Of a DNA stretch of 64,000 bases, positions 52,583 to 63,857 are shown in pieces (the first letter of the stretch is position 1; each line of letters opens with the position of its first letter). A program made the position numbers and the translations under genes. Below the pieces are notes generated by a model. That model had not been told where the DNA came from. It ran no database searches and worked only from the letters and a program-made list of their open reading frames with translations. Origin of the DNA: Varroa destructor. Taxonomy: Eukaryota; Arthropoda; Arachnida; Mesostigmata; Varroidae. Where the stretch lies: the NCBI RefSeq assembly GCF_002443255.2, contig NW_019211459.1:2495751-2559750 (forward strand), given 5' to 3'.

Positions 52583-54399
52583 ACAAGCTGCAGCATAATT
52601 AAGTCATAATCCGATGTTGCTGCTTAGCCCGAAGTAACTACTGTGGCATCAACTGATAGTGGTCAACTTCTTAAGTTACTATTTAAGTTGATCGTGAGCA
52701 ATAACGGTTTCACTTGTTACGTGTGACAGCACAATGCTATTAATCAACAAAAAACCGTCTACATTTGTTGCTAGCTTTTAGATGTGTACACCAGTGGTAT
52801 TCCACGATATCTGTATATTTACTATCATCCGCAGCTGTAATACTTTGCAATCCTATAACGCACTTCGCCTTGTTCGCTAACTGAGGGGCGTCTGAAAGCG
52901 CCTTTGGTCGGCGAGGCTACATAAATCTGTGGTTTATAAGCTGACTCACGGTGAGGGAGAGGGGCAAGCCAGTGCAGGCAGCCGTGAATTCGAGAATATG
53001 GCATAGTGTAAAAATCTGTATTCACTCAAATTTATAGTAACGCATCGATAACCGATTAAAGTAATCTTCAGATATCGCGGATTAAGTTAAAACAATTTAA
53101 TTGGCTATAAAAGTTCGCTGAGTATAAAGTCAATGCTAAGTTATTCGAGTGCGTTAATCAGAGCAGTAGTAATCGAGGCTCTTGAAGCGTCCCGATCGTA
53201 GCCTTCCCGTGTTTAAACAAATTTAGCTATCTTGGGATATTTAGAGGGTCAGTTATAGTGACCATCACAAATCGCGCACACAAACGCATACCTGGGTAAT
53301 GATGTGCAGGCGCGAATGGAAGGTTATTGTTAAATTGCCATGTCTCGCTCGCCACCGCATTTAGAGTTTATGATTTGATTATAGGCTCAACTAATCTCTA
53401 AAGGTTTACGTTAAAGGACAGATTAACAGATACCTGAGCACATGCTTACGACACGTTTGGGTAGGTTATTCTATGAAATTGCAGTATAGAAAGAAGGAAA
53501 AACAAAAGAAAGGCAAAAGTTTCGCGCCCTTGTTGTGTCCAGGCAATCTCTTAATCACTGCCGTCTACCATCAAACGAGTCGACAATTCTTTAGCCTCGG
53601 GTAAATAGCCAGCCCGACAAAATGAGACGACAAATCTAAATTCTCTGCCGGCAGTCTGAACAGATGGAATTAGTTGTAAAAACAGCGCACGTATAATCCA
53701 TTACGCTTCCATAACGGCAAAAAAACACCGCTCCAATGCATTTGCAATACAGCTTTTGCGGAATATTAACGAATATCAACTTGAACTATATACTTAAACA
53801 CACGATTAGCTAACCTGAATTATCTTGTCCTAACCTAATATCTGTTTTTCGTTTTTTGTATAGTCATTAGCAAAGTTGACACGAACGTAAAGACGCAAAC
53901 ATATTGTTCGCCATTAAGCACAGGGTTTACTATGATAAATTAGAAGGAGACGGTTGTACTCAGGGCGTTTGACCGCAAAACTGGGCAGACACGCGTTGGA
54001 TGGTCGGACAAGACTCACAGTCTTTTGCACGTGTTACGCTCTGATTGATAAAATGAGATACGCAGTTGTTCAGTAGGACACAACGCTTTCCAGAAAAGTC
54101 CAATACCACAAAGAAGTGTGCCACAAAGTAACCCTTTATTTCAGATTTGCGGGAGACATTTAGCTCATGTTGTGTAAATCTAATGGATATTTATTGACTA
54201 CTTCTAACTAGTAGTTCAATCCATCTATCAATTTTCTGAATCTAATGGTTATGGATTTTCTGTTCGAAGACATCTTTGTTTAGCAGATAAAGGTACGGCA
54301 GTAATAGACCAGGTCACCATTAAAAAAGTCTTCGGTAGAAATGTATTTACGAAGCGAAAGGAAAACGACAACCTTAAGAATGAGCCGGTTAGGTTCACA

Positions 54400-56450
54400 A
54401 AATGTTACTTGTGACTCTGACGGACTTAGCCAGGATACATAAATAGGCTCAGGATCGGGTTGCGCTCAGGAGAAACAAACTTTAGCACCGCCCAAGCTAG
54501 CTGGAGAAGCAGGAAGCCACGAAGACGTGCAGAACAGCCACGGCAGGCAAAGCAGGATGCACGCGAGAAGACATAAATCACACACTGGAGGAAATGCAGA
54601 ATGGCTAAGGTATTTTGCGAAGGCTTGAGGACGCAGGATATATAGGAGAAGTAACGCAATAGTAAAATAGAAGCGGTCACCTCCTGAAGCCTGCACGAAC
54701 ATGCCGCTAGCCAGGTTGAACACCATACAGGATGGAGAGCTTCGAGCAATACTGACCTAGAATAAACATCCCAAAAACATTAATCTAATTCACCGGACAG
54801 TTTACCTCTTCCATTTTGTCAAAGAGTTAGGGAGAGGCCATTACCGTGGAGACCCACCATAGTCCCGTAAGTCTAGACAGTCTACTGGCAACTAAAAATA
54901 CACCAATGCAGGCTGCTCATTGTTAGGAAGTAGGAAAACAAGAAAACCTTAACGAAGACGTTACAATCATTTTAGTAATGATCAAAAAACAAGCAGCGAG
55001 TTTCGCTTAACAATGGAAGGCGCATGTGTAGCGAAGTAGATATGCGAAAAAAAAAGAGCGACACTGATTTTGTAAGATCCGGGAAAGAAAACAGAAAATA
55101 GATAGCGGGGGGTCACGGTTTCTCTAATACAAAAATTAGGAAAACCTGTATTCGCTAGACGAACACTAACACCTTCATTATGTGCGTGGATTATATTTTC
55201 GTACTATTTTAGGTGCAGGGAGATCGGCCACTTAGAGAGAACCTGTCATAGGGGACAATAGGAGCAAATAAGGTACCATAAATGTTGTACATTAGGTTAT
55301 GAGGCCAAAAGCCGCAATCAGAGAGCGAAACGTTATAACTGCGGAGAACGGAAGACACGAAAGCTAAGTTACCCTGCCAACTCTTGAGAGTGCTTCACAT
55401 AAAGACAATACTTTAACAGAGGACAAGTGAATCGAGAGTGTTAAGTAAAGGCCTTGAAAACTCAAGGGGAAAAAACTTACTCTACGGCGGAAACAATCTA
55501 ACTACGGGCGGCAACGGAAGAAAAAGTGACGAGTCCTGCGCGAGCCAGTGACGTCGCACAGCCATCGGAAAGTTAGAAGTACAATGATGAGTTTGTCCAA
55601 TATAATAAAATAATGGGGGGACAGAATCAGTTATATTATTGTCCAACAATGAAAACTTTAAAATTAATCCTTTTTATTACTTCAAGATGACACCAGTTGT
55701 CCTTTACCGATCGCGTAAGGCTCACGACCCATTGTAAGCTGGAGCACAAAAAGAAGGGTAGAAAATTCTATAGTTATTAGTAGGCCGAACAGGATGTAGC
55801 TGAAACGCAAGCGAGATCAAACCTGCTTTGATGACGAAAATGTGACGCAAGGCTTTAAATCACAGTAGTCCTGATCGCAAAAGCATAGGATATGCGAAAG
55901 AAATGAATATGGACAGAAACTAAACATGGACTTACCGAGCTTAGCTGTTATATCTCGCTAAACAAGAGGATGTAAGGATTTAAAGACTTCGTCGAATATG
56001 TAACGAAAAAGTAAAGAGAGCAGAATAAAAAAATACTAGTGAAAGATATCTCAGTCGGCCTTAACCTGATGGGGAAACGTTAAGGCAATAATAGAAAGAG
56101 GCCAGGAAATGAAAGAATTATCAGCCAAGCGAGGCATGGCCTTTGCCAACCATGGCCTTTCACCCATTTTTGAGACAGGTGAGATGGCCTCTTACCTAGA
56201 TCTCACACTCAAAGGCGACAACATAACGGAAACGGCGGCTTTGGAAGGCAGAGATAGCTCATCATAGGCGAACGTTTTCAACAGAAGCAATGCCAAAGTT
56301 GCTAAGCGTAGCCGGACTGGCAGCAGGAAAACCATCCACTCCAGTGGCAGAGGTCTACCCAAGGGATGGTCCCATCGCCATACCTCTGGCCTGAACAAAC
56401 GGTTCAAAGGAAATCATGGCGTTATTACTCTCTATTTGAGAGATATCTTA
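54400..56450 (+). mobile_element. decayed non-LTR retrotransposon: Gag zinc knuckles then AP-endonuclease
   Basis: At 55211-55375 one plus-strand frame carries three successive zinc-knuckle relics: RCREIGHLERTC, then YHKCCTLGYEAKSR, then RYNCGERKTRKLSY. Many expected Cys/His positions are now Arg or Tyr, and a TAG interrupts the frame at 55259-55261. About 750 bases on, in a different frame (as expected for a separate second ORF), 56133-56210 reads GMAFANHGLSPIFETGEM followed by ASYLDLTLK, like the endonuclease segment of non-LTR elements in which an (S)xIDLTL block precedes the final catalytic histidines. Upstream purine-rich sequence from about 54.4 kb may be the rest of Gag. No reverse transcriptase was seen; the copy seems cut off near 56450. 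Clade (R1/jockey-like) is not certain. Boundaries are approximate. Confidence 0.6.
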
Positions 56451-56514
56451 ACTTTTAGTCTTCCCTATTGTTTATAACCATTTTTCGTTATAAACAATAG
56501 GGAAGACTCAAAGT
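56451..56514. repeat. near-perfect hairpin, 28-bp arms, 8-base loop
   Basis: Arm 1 is 56451-56478 and arm 2 is 56487-56514. They are reverse complements apart from one T/C mismatch (56456 against 56509), and the inner 22 pairs are perfect. The loop is CATTTTTC (56479-56486). It sits at the edge of the retrotransposon relic. Confidence 0.95.
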
Positions 56515-59500
56515 ATTTTATGTGCAGCGTGTGACACGGATGCAGTCTTCCGTTGTCTAGCCCTTTTCGAAGTAGCTCGCAGACTAGTCGCTGCACTCCC
56601 AACAACAATGACACAGCTGGTCACTGGAATGGTCGAGAGCGACGACATGTAACATCGGCACAACCAACGGGTATAGTAAACGAGAATGTAGTAAGGAGAA
56701 CGACCGATTTCAAAGGAGAAAAGAAAAAGCTGTTCCTCAGGACGTCGGCGAGCCCAGCGAAAAGGAAATGTGTACTTAGACTCTTTTTTGATTGGCCGAA
56801 CTCAGTAAAAGCTAACAGGTAAAAATGGTCGCGCCTCAACAGCACCGATACAACGTATAGACGGTTCCAGTCGGAATTGAAAAGGGTCGGCTAGGTGCCA
56901 CACCGTAAACTCACACATAAGGCCTGACGTTGGTGCGTTCGCCATTTGACACAGTTGAACAAAGAGGATATAATAATTATATTTTTTTTGAAAGCATGGT
57001 TTATTCCATCTCATTGACACTGATACATACAGTGAAATGTAATATGTAAAGTTGCGGAAGTCGTGCACAAACCGGTATTTTATTCTATAGATTACACTTT
57101 ACTATTTTATGGCCTTACACTGACATGAGGCACTGATGTGTGTTTGCTTATTTTAGCTTACTCAGTTTTAACGATCGTGCTCAATTGAATCGCCTGGAAA
57201 ATGGGCTCTGGTTTGTAGCGTTCTCATAGATTTCGTATAGTACGACGTCACTACTGAAGTATGTTCTCTGTATCTAATACATAGGAAAATGTTACACGAC
57301 CGCGTTTATTTTACTTTATAACATGTTCTATTCTGTGTGCAGGTAAACAGCGGAGAATATTCATCCAAAAAGGTAATCTTGATAGCGTTCAGCCATTCCC
57401 TAATAGCTTTCCCGCAGTATACTTGAAATACAGTTGAGAAAAGCTACTCGTTCTACACGATTTTCACACTCATGATATATCAGTGCCAGCGATGCCGATG
57501 GCCGCTTCATAAATGCTGGTGTAACATTGTACTCAGACAAAAAGGCAAAAAGGTTTCCGGTTTATGACCAATCAAATGAACCTCACGCTGTATAGGAAAA
57601 CGCAAGAACTTCTCCCTTTACAGGAAGAAGTGTTTAGCCGATCGGCTCCATGTTCCGTACGCTTCCATATCATGGCAAAACTTTAGCGACCTCGAAAAAT
57701 CAGCTTAATCCAACTATTTTAAGGGATCGTGTCATGTCTGATTATCGAAGAGACATAGAAAATGGTAACTTCGCTTTTTTTCTTACACAAGAAAAGTGTA
57801 TAGGTTAACGCCGTCTTACTTATGAGAAATCTGGTGGTTCAACCTTTACGCCAGTTGATCGACGATAGCTGTAGACCAAAACAGAGTAAACGCACGTAAA
57901 CTACGTTTTATGTAAATCAAGGTTTATCCAAGACAGACGTGTCCTACCTCGAAGCTTTTGTAATATTTATAATGTGTTATGGCAGATCACCTGTAATCGA
58001 CCATCTACTGTATTTCAGTTATCAGGTAACGTGGTCAGAGCAAAACGTGAGTAAACTGGAATCGCTTCTCCTGCCTCTCACTTATCGCTCGTAACACGTA
58101 AATGATTAAGAAGTATTAACAATTAATTAAGTACACCGACACTAAATCAGAAATCGCTTAAGTTACAGAGATTTTTTGAATTACACACAAAGAGCTAAAC
58201 AGAAAAATTGAACTCAGCATATCTAATTGATATAATGATAAATAGATAACCTAAATGATAATAAAATCTATACTATACGTATCATTTCTATATTATAATA
58301 GATCAAATACGTATAGCGTGCAATCCTTAGGGAATTGTATAACCCTGCACTCGCGCAACTTTGTCCGTCAACTAACAACTATAATCATACTAATAAAAAC
58401 TGTTGTTTTTGTTGTTGATGCCGTAAGGTGATAAGCTATCTATTTACATAAGCTACCTGAAAATCGATCGACTTACGGCGAGTATGTGACGAGCAAGTCG
58501 ATCTTGTCGATCGGTGTGCGTGCAGAAGCCAGTTTTTCTCTTGGGCGTTCCAACACGGCAAAATCTACGACACTAATACGATCCTACAACGCGTCTCTCT
58601 GAACTGTATGCAGCTCAATGCAAGTCCTCGGTCTATTTCACTCAGTCGTTCAAGACAGAAACAAAGAACGATGAAGTTCATGTAAGTTCGGCAACTACAA
58701 AATAATCTGCACCCACTGCCCGGTACACGGTCTCTATTCTACCCTTGTTCAATTTATTCTTGCCGCTGCTGATTCTCCGCCGTCGTCATCAACTTACCCA
58801 CCTGCTCGTCAAAGCAGTAGGCAGCTGCACCTGGCGCCCACCGAGGTAAAAACCGTTTGCACGAATGCTATACGCAACCGATACTACTCTTGAGAAATAT
58901 GCTAATAATAAGCTTTCTCACGCTATTAATACTACGAGAACTATGAAACTACTGGTTGGGTCGCTATTGCATGTCCTGCATTGCATCGCATTTCATCGGT
59001 TCTAAACATTTTCGCCTGCGCCGCTTTGACCAAGGTCACTAATGTGCGCCTTGCATTCGTTAAATCGTTCGTGATGCCTAATTGTACGGCCAACACAGTT
59101 TAACACAATGGAAGAATCAGACCCAATTGACGCGCACCCGATGCTGAAGCACTCGTGCCGGTCATATGCCGGTTGCCCTCTGCACTTCGACGGCACCTGA
59201 GGAGCAGCTCTTTCGTCTCTAGCCACCTCTCTACGAGATGCGTGCGCAAACAAAGATGAAGACAGCACGGCCAATTCCCCACCGCATGCTGTGCCTGCAC
59301 AGCGCGCCGGCCAATATGGACTCCTCTGGCGAGGGCCTGGCAGCTTGCCTAACAAACGCCCCCAAAGGAAGTGGTGCACTCAGCAGTCCGGCATATGAGC
59401 GTTCAATGTAATACCAGCTTCTCAATCTGATTTGTCCGAGCGCCCCTTTCAACGTTAACTCACGTTCCCTTTGGCTATCAACAGTCAGATAGAGGACGAA

Positions 59501-60834
59501 GCATCGTTAGTAGATCGACTGATCCCCAATAACAGCATCTATTCAACGTTGGACTGGATTAAGGGGTAAACATTCGCATCTTTTCAGGAGAGCCGAAAGG
59601 GGGCGCTATCGGCTGTTGCCAGGAGCTAAGAGAAGCGGTCTTAGACTTAGCCCACTGGGCCCAGTCAAGGAATGGAAACAGGTACCTGGAGTAGGACATG
59701 TTAATTGTGTTTTAAATATGCCTATATAAACCAACACCTTTTCTTATTGTGAAGTGATTATAGTAGTCGATAAACCGTAATACTTTCGAGACTCGAACAA
59801 ATCGGTATACCTGTCTTCATCCTAGTAAAAATCTGCACCTGTTTGCTCGGCCGAAATGTTCTCTTTGAGGTTGTCGAATCGAAGCTATTTTTAGAGGTCG
59901 CTAGAGTTGCATCCTGGGAATCGAATATTTTTTCCGGGTAAAAGCGCTTATTATCTTAAAATGCAATGACAACTGGGCAAACTGATTACTTTTTGCTATT
60001 TGCTCGACAAAATAGTGTTAGAACTTCGCAAAGGATTTATATTAAAAAGTTCTTTAAGCTGTGCAGAATATTGAATTTGAAGAAAAATCTTTATGTTTTT
60101 TTTCACTCTTTCAACGTGTTTGCCCTAATGGTACATATTTGATAAAATATGAACTATCTAAACCCATTATTTTCTATCTCTGTCCATAAAGAAGTAGTAC
60201 AGTTTCTATCTTCTATAAAGCGGTGTAATGATCATTTGATTAATTTGGTAAAATTTGGTTGATAAAATATAACCATGTTGATATATATGACGCATATCCA
60301 TGATTAAATTAAGTTTTCTTGATAGAGTTATTTTTACGTAGAGCGTAATATTATTTTGGGCAACCGTTGAGAATTTTTGAAAAGTTTTTATTGAAAAGAC
60401 CAATTTTTAGTCTTTCATTGTTTCTCGATTTAATGCGACAGTTGTGATTTGTATCCAGACGGTTTATAAATAATGCATTCTGAACGGTCATAGCTTTTGG
60501 TTCAAGTTCAGTTATTTTTTAAGGTAATAAGCTGCATACAGTGCATCAATAGATTCACTGCAGTAAAGTGACAAGCTTATTGGAATATTCGTTGCAGCGT
60601 AACCGATTTCTTATTCTTATAGTATCATTCCTGTAACCGGATAATTACGACGGGATAACAGGGTAAATACAATCGGTGTGCAATCCAGAAAAAAAAAGTC
60701 GGGCTTGACACGAATCATGTATTAGGAGATGCTGATGAAATAATTGCAGTGCGTTAAAAATTTTCGACGGGAGAACGAAATACGTAAAGCAGAGTAACTG
60801 CAATGGAATAAATATGGCAGAAAAATTTACTGAA
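56515..60834. other. spacer; GC-richer stretches at 58.5-59.4 kb may hold the M13 gene 5' end
   Basis: No protein could be supported. At 58798 the minus strand has a good donor (TGG then GTAAGT) after a GC-rich block, which could be a 5' UTR exon of the M13 gene; another GC-rich block lies at 59.0-59.4 kb. The plus ORF 56553-56822, just after the hairpin, is rich in Arg/Lys/Ser and unrecognised. Confidence 0.35.
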
Positions 60835-61350
60835 TCATTGAAAAATAACTACTGCGATGCGATAACACAACAATTGGTACTGTAAAATCTGAGAAAGATT
60901 AGAACTTTTCTGGGACACTAGAGCCGATTGGACAAATACGTTGCTCCCTAGAACAAAACGTTTGCTTTTCGTTAAAAGAAAAACGTTAATTCGATTAGCC
61001 GTCAAGCAACAGCAGCGATTTTGTTCCTGTGTATCATATTCGAAAGCTACGTCATAGTGCCATTTGCAAACACCGGGGCAATCACCAACAGCGCTCGGAA
61101 TAATATGTGTAAATTTTTCGGAAGCTACCGCCACCGGATGGTTGGCTCTTAGCTCGAAACGATGAATGTTCGCGACCGGATTCGAAGCCATACCATCTTC
61201 TCCCGTTTCGACGCCGGGCTTTGTTTGGCCCACGTGACAGTGGGGTGAAAATGCGTTTTTTCGCGCCAATTTTTGGGAAGCGTCAATTATAAAATAGTAA
61301 TGGCTGATATAATGAATATTTACTTGAGAACTTATTTTTTGAACACACAC
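60835..61350 (-). CDS. hypothetical protein or relic, unidentified open frame
   Basis: A 171-codon minus-strand ORF. Its middle part (about 61250-60950) is GC-richer than the flanks and protein-like, with ANIHRFELRANHPVAVAS and PSAVGDCPGVCKWHYDVAF. The N- and C-terminal ends are AT-rich and hydrophobic, probably read-through. I recognise no family. It could be one exon of a gene, part of the nearby viral insertion, or an old transposon fragment. Confidence 0.3.
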   Translation of the reverse strand: MCVQKISSQVNIHYISHYYFIIDASQKLARKNAFSPHCHVGQTKPGVETGEDGMASNPVANIHRFELRANHPVAVASEKFTHIIPSAVGDCPGVCKWHYDVAFEYDTQEQNRCCCLTANRINVFLLTKSKRFVLGSNVFVQSALVSQKSSNLSQILQYQLLCYRIAVVIFQ

Positions 61351-63121
61351 TACAAAAAAAATTAGTTAAAAAACAAAATATTGAAAATATTTTTTGCACG
61401 TGAAGCACCATTTATTTATGTAAATTTTTTTCAAAAGTCGATGTAAGAGATGTTTTTAGTATTAATCGAAAGCATTTATTGTACTGGATCGACTATCAAT
61501 GTTTATCTACCTAGCCTTTTGGTCAAAAATGCAATTTGAAGGGTGAAAATCTGACGTCGTGTACCATATACGGGGAATTTTTTTCCACACCGATCAATAA
61601 GTCTTTGCAATACAGGTACCTCTTCCTAAAAATGGTACGTTTGAGTGAAGATTGCGAAAACCCTGTTAGTCATATCGGTTTGCCTATGTACTCAAAGAGT
61701 AAAATGCGTTTATAGTGTTTTTAAGGGCACTTTCAGTGAAGAGGATTAAAAAAGTGAGTCAACAAATGTAGGGCTAATATTTGTAAAAAAAAATGTCTTA
61801 CTTCTTTTTCAAACAGATGCCAAAATATAGAAAAATATACCTATTTATCGAGAACAAAAACAGGTCCTGGCCGGTGTTCTGGGCACAAAAACAATTGCTA
61901 CCTGATACAATATACATAACTGTTTATTATAAATAAAAAAGAATATTCACTTGCGTCCTGGTACCGAATAAATCATCGAACATGTACCGTACATGAACGA
62001 GACAACAGACTTGGCTGGGCCCTGGCGAATACATTAGAAAAGGCTCACGAAATAACTGCAAAAGAGAAAGTCTAATTACATCGAGATTTTACCCTTGCAC
62101 GTTAATCTGGGAAGGTGATTTCAAGGTTTGAGAGGTCAATTGTTCCTGCGCGATGTGGTACGTTGCCTCATTTTTTTAAGGTAAAGGTTATTCGCATTTA
62201 GGATTTTCATTTCGGGCCACAAAACGGTTTGCGATGTGTCACGGTAGAGCTTGCCATCGATTCTTACCGTCGTTTCATTTCGAAGAATTAGAACCTAACG
62301 TCAATTTTAAAAGAGCCACGACACGGTGACCTTTATAATTGAAGTGTTTACTTAAAACTCACCTTTGGGTTTTCTCGATCCCAAATGCGATAATTTTCTT
62401 TAATCTTATAGACACTGCACGAAAATAACGATTCATCTAAGGACAAAACAAGTCACTAGCACGTATGTGACGCTTCAACATGTCATTAGTAAAACAAACG
62501 ACGCTTAATGGTTGTGTCAATGATACTTCGTAGGAATAAAGACGCAAATTTTGTATCAAAATAAGTCGCAGAGCGTTCCTCGATAGCAACTATTAAACAT
62601 GACGTCGTGTTAAGGTATTCGATTAGGCGCCTATACCATTCTTCACTGCAGCGATGCTGTGATTTCGGCTCAGTGTGTTCATTCGGTTCGGTGTCTCCAT
62701 GGCCATATTGTATCGGCGAGTATGTCTGAACCGTTTTAATCAATTGTTTCCGCACCAACCTCGATATATGGGCGACACTTTATTACAATAGGGAAAATAA
62801 ACTCTCTTATCATTCAGTCACTACAAACCTCACATGCTGCTGGACAACCTGCTGACGCTTGTTTTTGTCAGACATAAGGAACAAAATCCGCCGGCAAATT
62901 TCTTAAAGCTACCAAATTTGAACACTTGATAATATTATAATAAATAGCTAGGTAGATAAAATATAATAAATATAAATAAATACAGGCGTACTTCGTACCA
63001 AACGAGCTCGACAAAACTAGTCTTGTGTGACTAAAGACGAAGCTACAATTAGCTCATCGTATGTATATATCTGTGGAGCCCCTTTGTATTACATTCGACG
63101 TGGGTATTTATCACAAATTTT
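61351..63121. other. flank of the viral relic, uncertain content
   Basis: Mostly AT-rich. Minus-strand patches with protein-like composition occur around 62160-62300 and 62380-62430 (the latter ends in a GTGAGT donor-like site), and a 90-codon ORF lies at 62486-62758. Some may belong to the degraded C-terminal part of the viral gene or to another gene's exons; I cannot decide. Confidence 0.35.
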
Positions 63122-63776
63122 TAATAATCACCCCATTTGACCCATCTATAGAACTCATCAATAACGACAGAGGTCTGTTGATGATAATTGTCCAACCAGA
63201 GCCCTCTATTTTTCTAATGCGAATTTTTTATCTGATTACATCTCTGATTTTCCTGTTCCGGTGGGAATTAATTTAGTGGCATCGTCCCAGGGTTCCACCG
63301 GATTTGCGAGGCTGGGAAATTCCTTAAAACCACGCCAATATTTGACAAATACAGTTTTGTATTGTACGACAAATATGTATTCGTCCTTACGATCGGGAAC
63401 ACATGGATCACACGCATCGGCGGGGGCTTCTCCGAGGTGGTTAGGTCTTCCGATGGGTCCAAATTCGATGAAGTTGTTGTCTTTTTTTATAATACAATGA
63501 AGTTTGTATTTTATTATTTCAAAATAACCTCTAAAATGGAAGGTGAAGTGTTCCCTGTGTGCCTTTTTCAATGCCAGCCACGAGATATTTGAATAATTCT
63601 GAATTTTCCCTGATTTGGTCAAATTCGGTGTCCATGTAGTAGTTGTTGCTTGGTTTTACGGTAATAAGCCATGGTAGTGGTAGGTTATTCGCGAAGGGTA
63701 CAAATATTACCGCTTCACAGGATAAAACGAGATGTATACTGTGGTCATGGCATGTAACCCTTTCCCATTGAATCAT
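63122..63776 (-). pseudogene. endogenous CRESS-DNA virus Rep relic (circo-/cyclovirus-like)
   Basis: Rep proteins of small circular ssDNA viruses nick the origin with an HUH endonuclease and unwind DNA with an SF3-type helicase. Here the domains occur in the correct order but are split over three minus-strand frames. Piece 1 (63776-63531, starting ATG) has a hydrophobic strand with paired Asn near 63640-63671 and the histidine-containing motif GTLHL near 63540-63555, ending at TAG. Piece 2 (63622-63236) carries the rest of the endonuclease, a VKYWRGFKEF linker and a Walker A motif, PTGTGKS (63265-63245). Piece 3 (about 63213-63122) carries a Walker B block, VVIDEFYRW (63168-63142), with the preceding WLDNY. 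Each step changes frame, so there are at least two frameshifts plus stops and no functional product is expected. IDEFY with GxGKS is characteristic of circo-/cyclovirus-type Rep and differs from parvovirus helicases. The C-terminal part is missing or unreadable. Confidence 0.82.
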
Positions 63777-63806
63777 TTCTATAAAAGTGGGCTATATAAA
63801 TAACCC

Positions 63807-63854
63807 ATCATAAGCGCTAGCCACTTATATAAATAAGTGGCTAGTGCTTATGAT
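63807..63854. repeat. 22-bp hairpin beside the viral Rep start
   Basis: Arms 63807-63828 and 63833-63854 pair completely, with one G-T wobble (63816 with 63845), around an ATAA loop. It starts 31 bases upstream of the Rep ATG, between Rep and a divergent plus-strand ORF, where CRESS viruses carry their replication-origin stem-loop. The expected origin nonamer (ending TATTAC) is not visible in the loop, so function as an origin is unproven. Confidence 0.9.
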
Positions 63855-63857
63855 AAC

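Larger units (their letters stand above)
50978..54399. other. spacer or 5' intron of the M13 gene, no supported exon
   Basis: The initiator exon and 5' UTR of the M13 gene should lie here or further right, but I could not place them. Two TA microsatellites are present; otherwise the stretch is AT-rich and unremarkable. Confidence 0.5.

Noticed and set aside
54426..54749. 107-codon minus ORF rich in Cys/Leu as a membrane protein
   Set aside because: It is antisense to the purine-rich strand of the retrotransposon relic; its hydrophobicity is a by-product of composition.
63122..63776. Parvovirus (densovirus) NS1 relic instead of CRESS Rep
   Set aside because: The P-loop has the GxGKS form and the Walker B block reads IDEFY, typical of circo-/cyclovirus Rep and not of parvovirus helicases.
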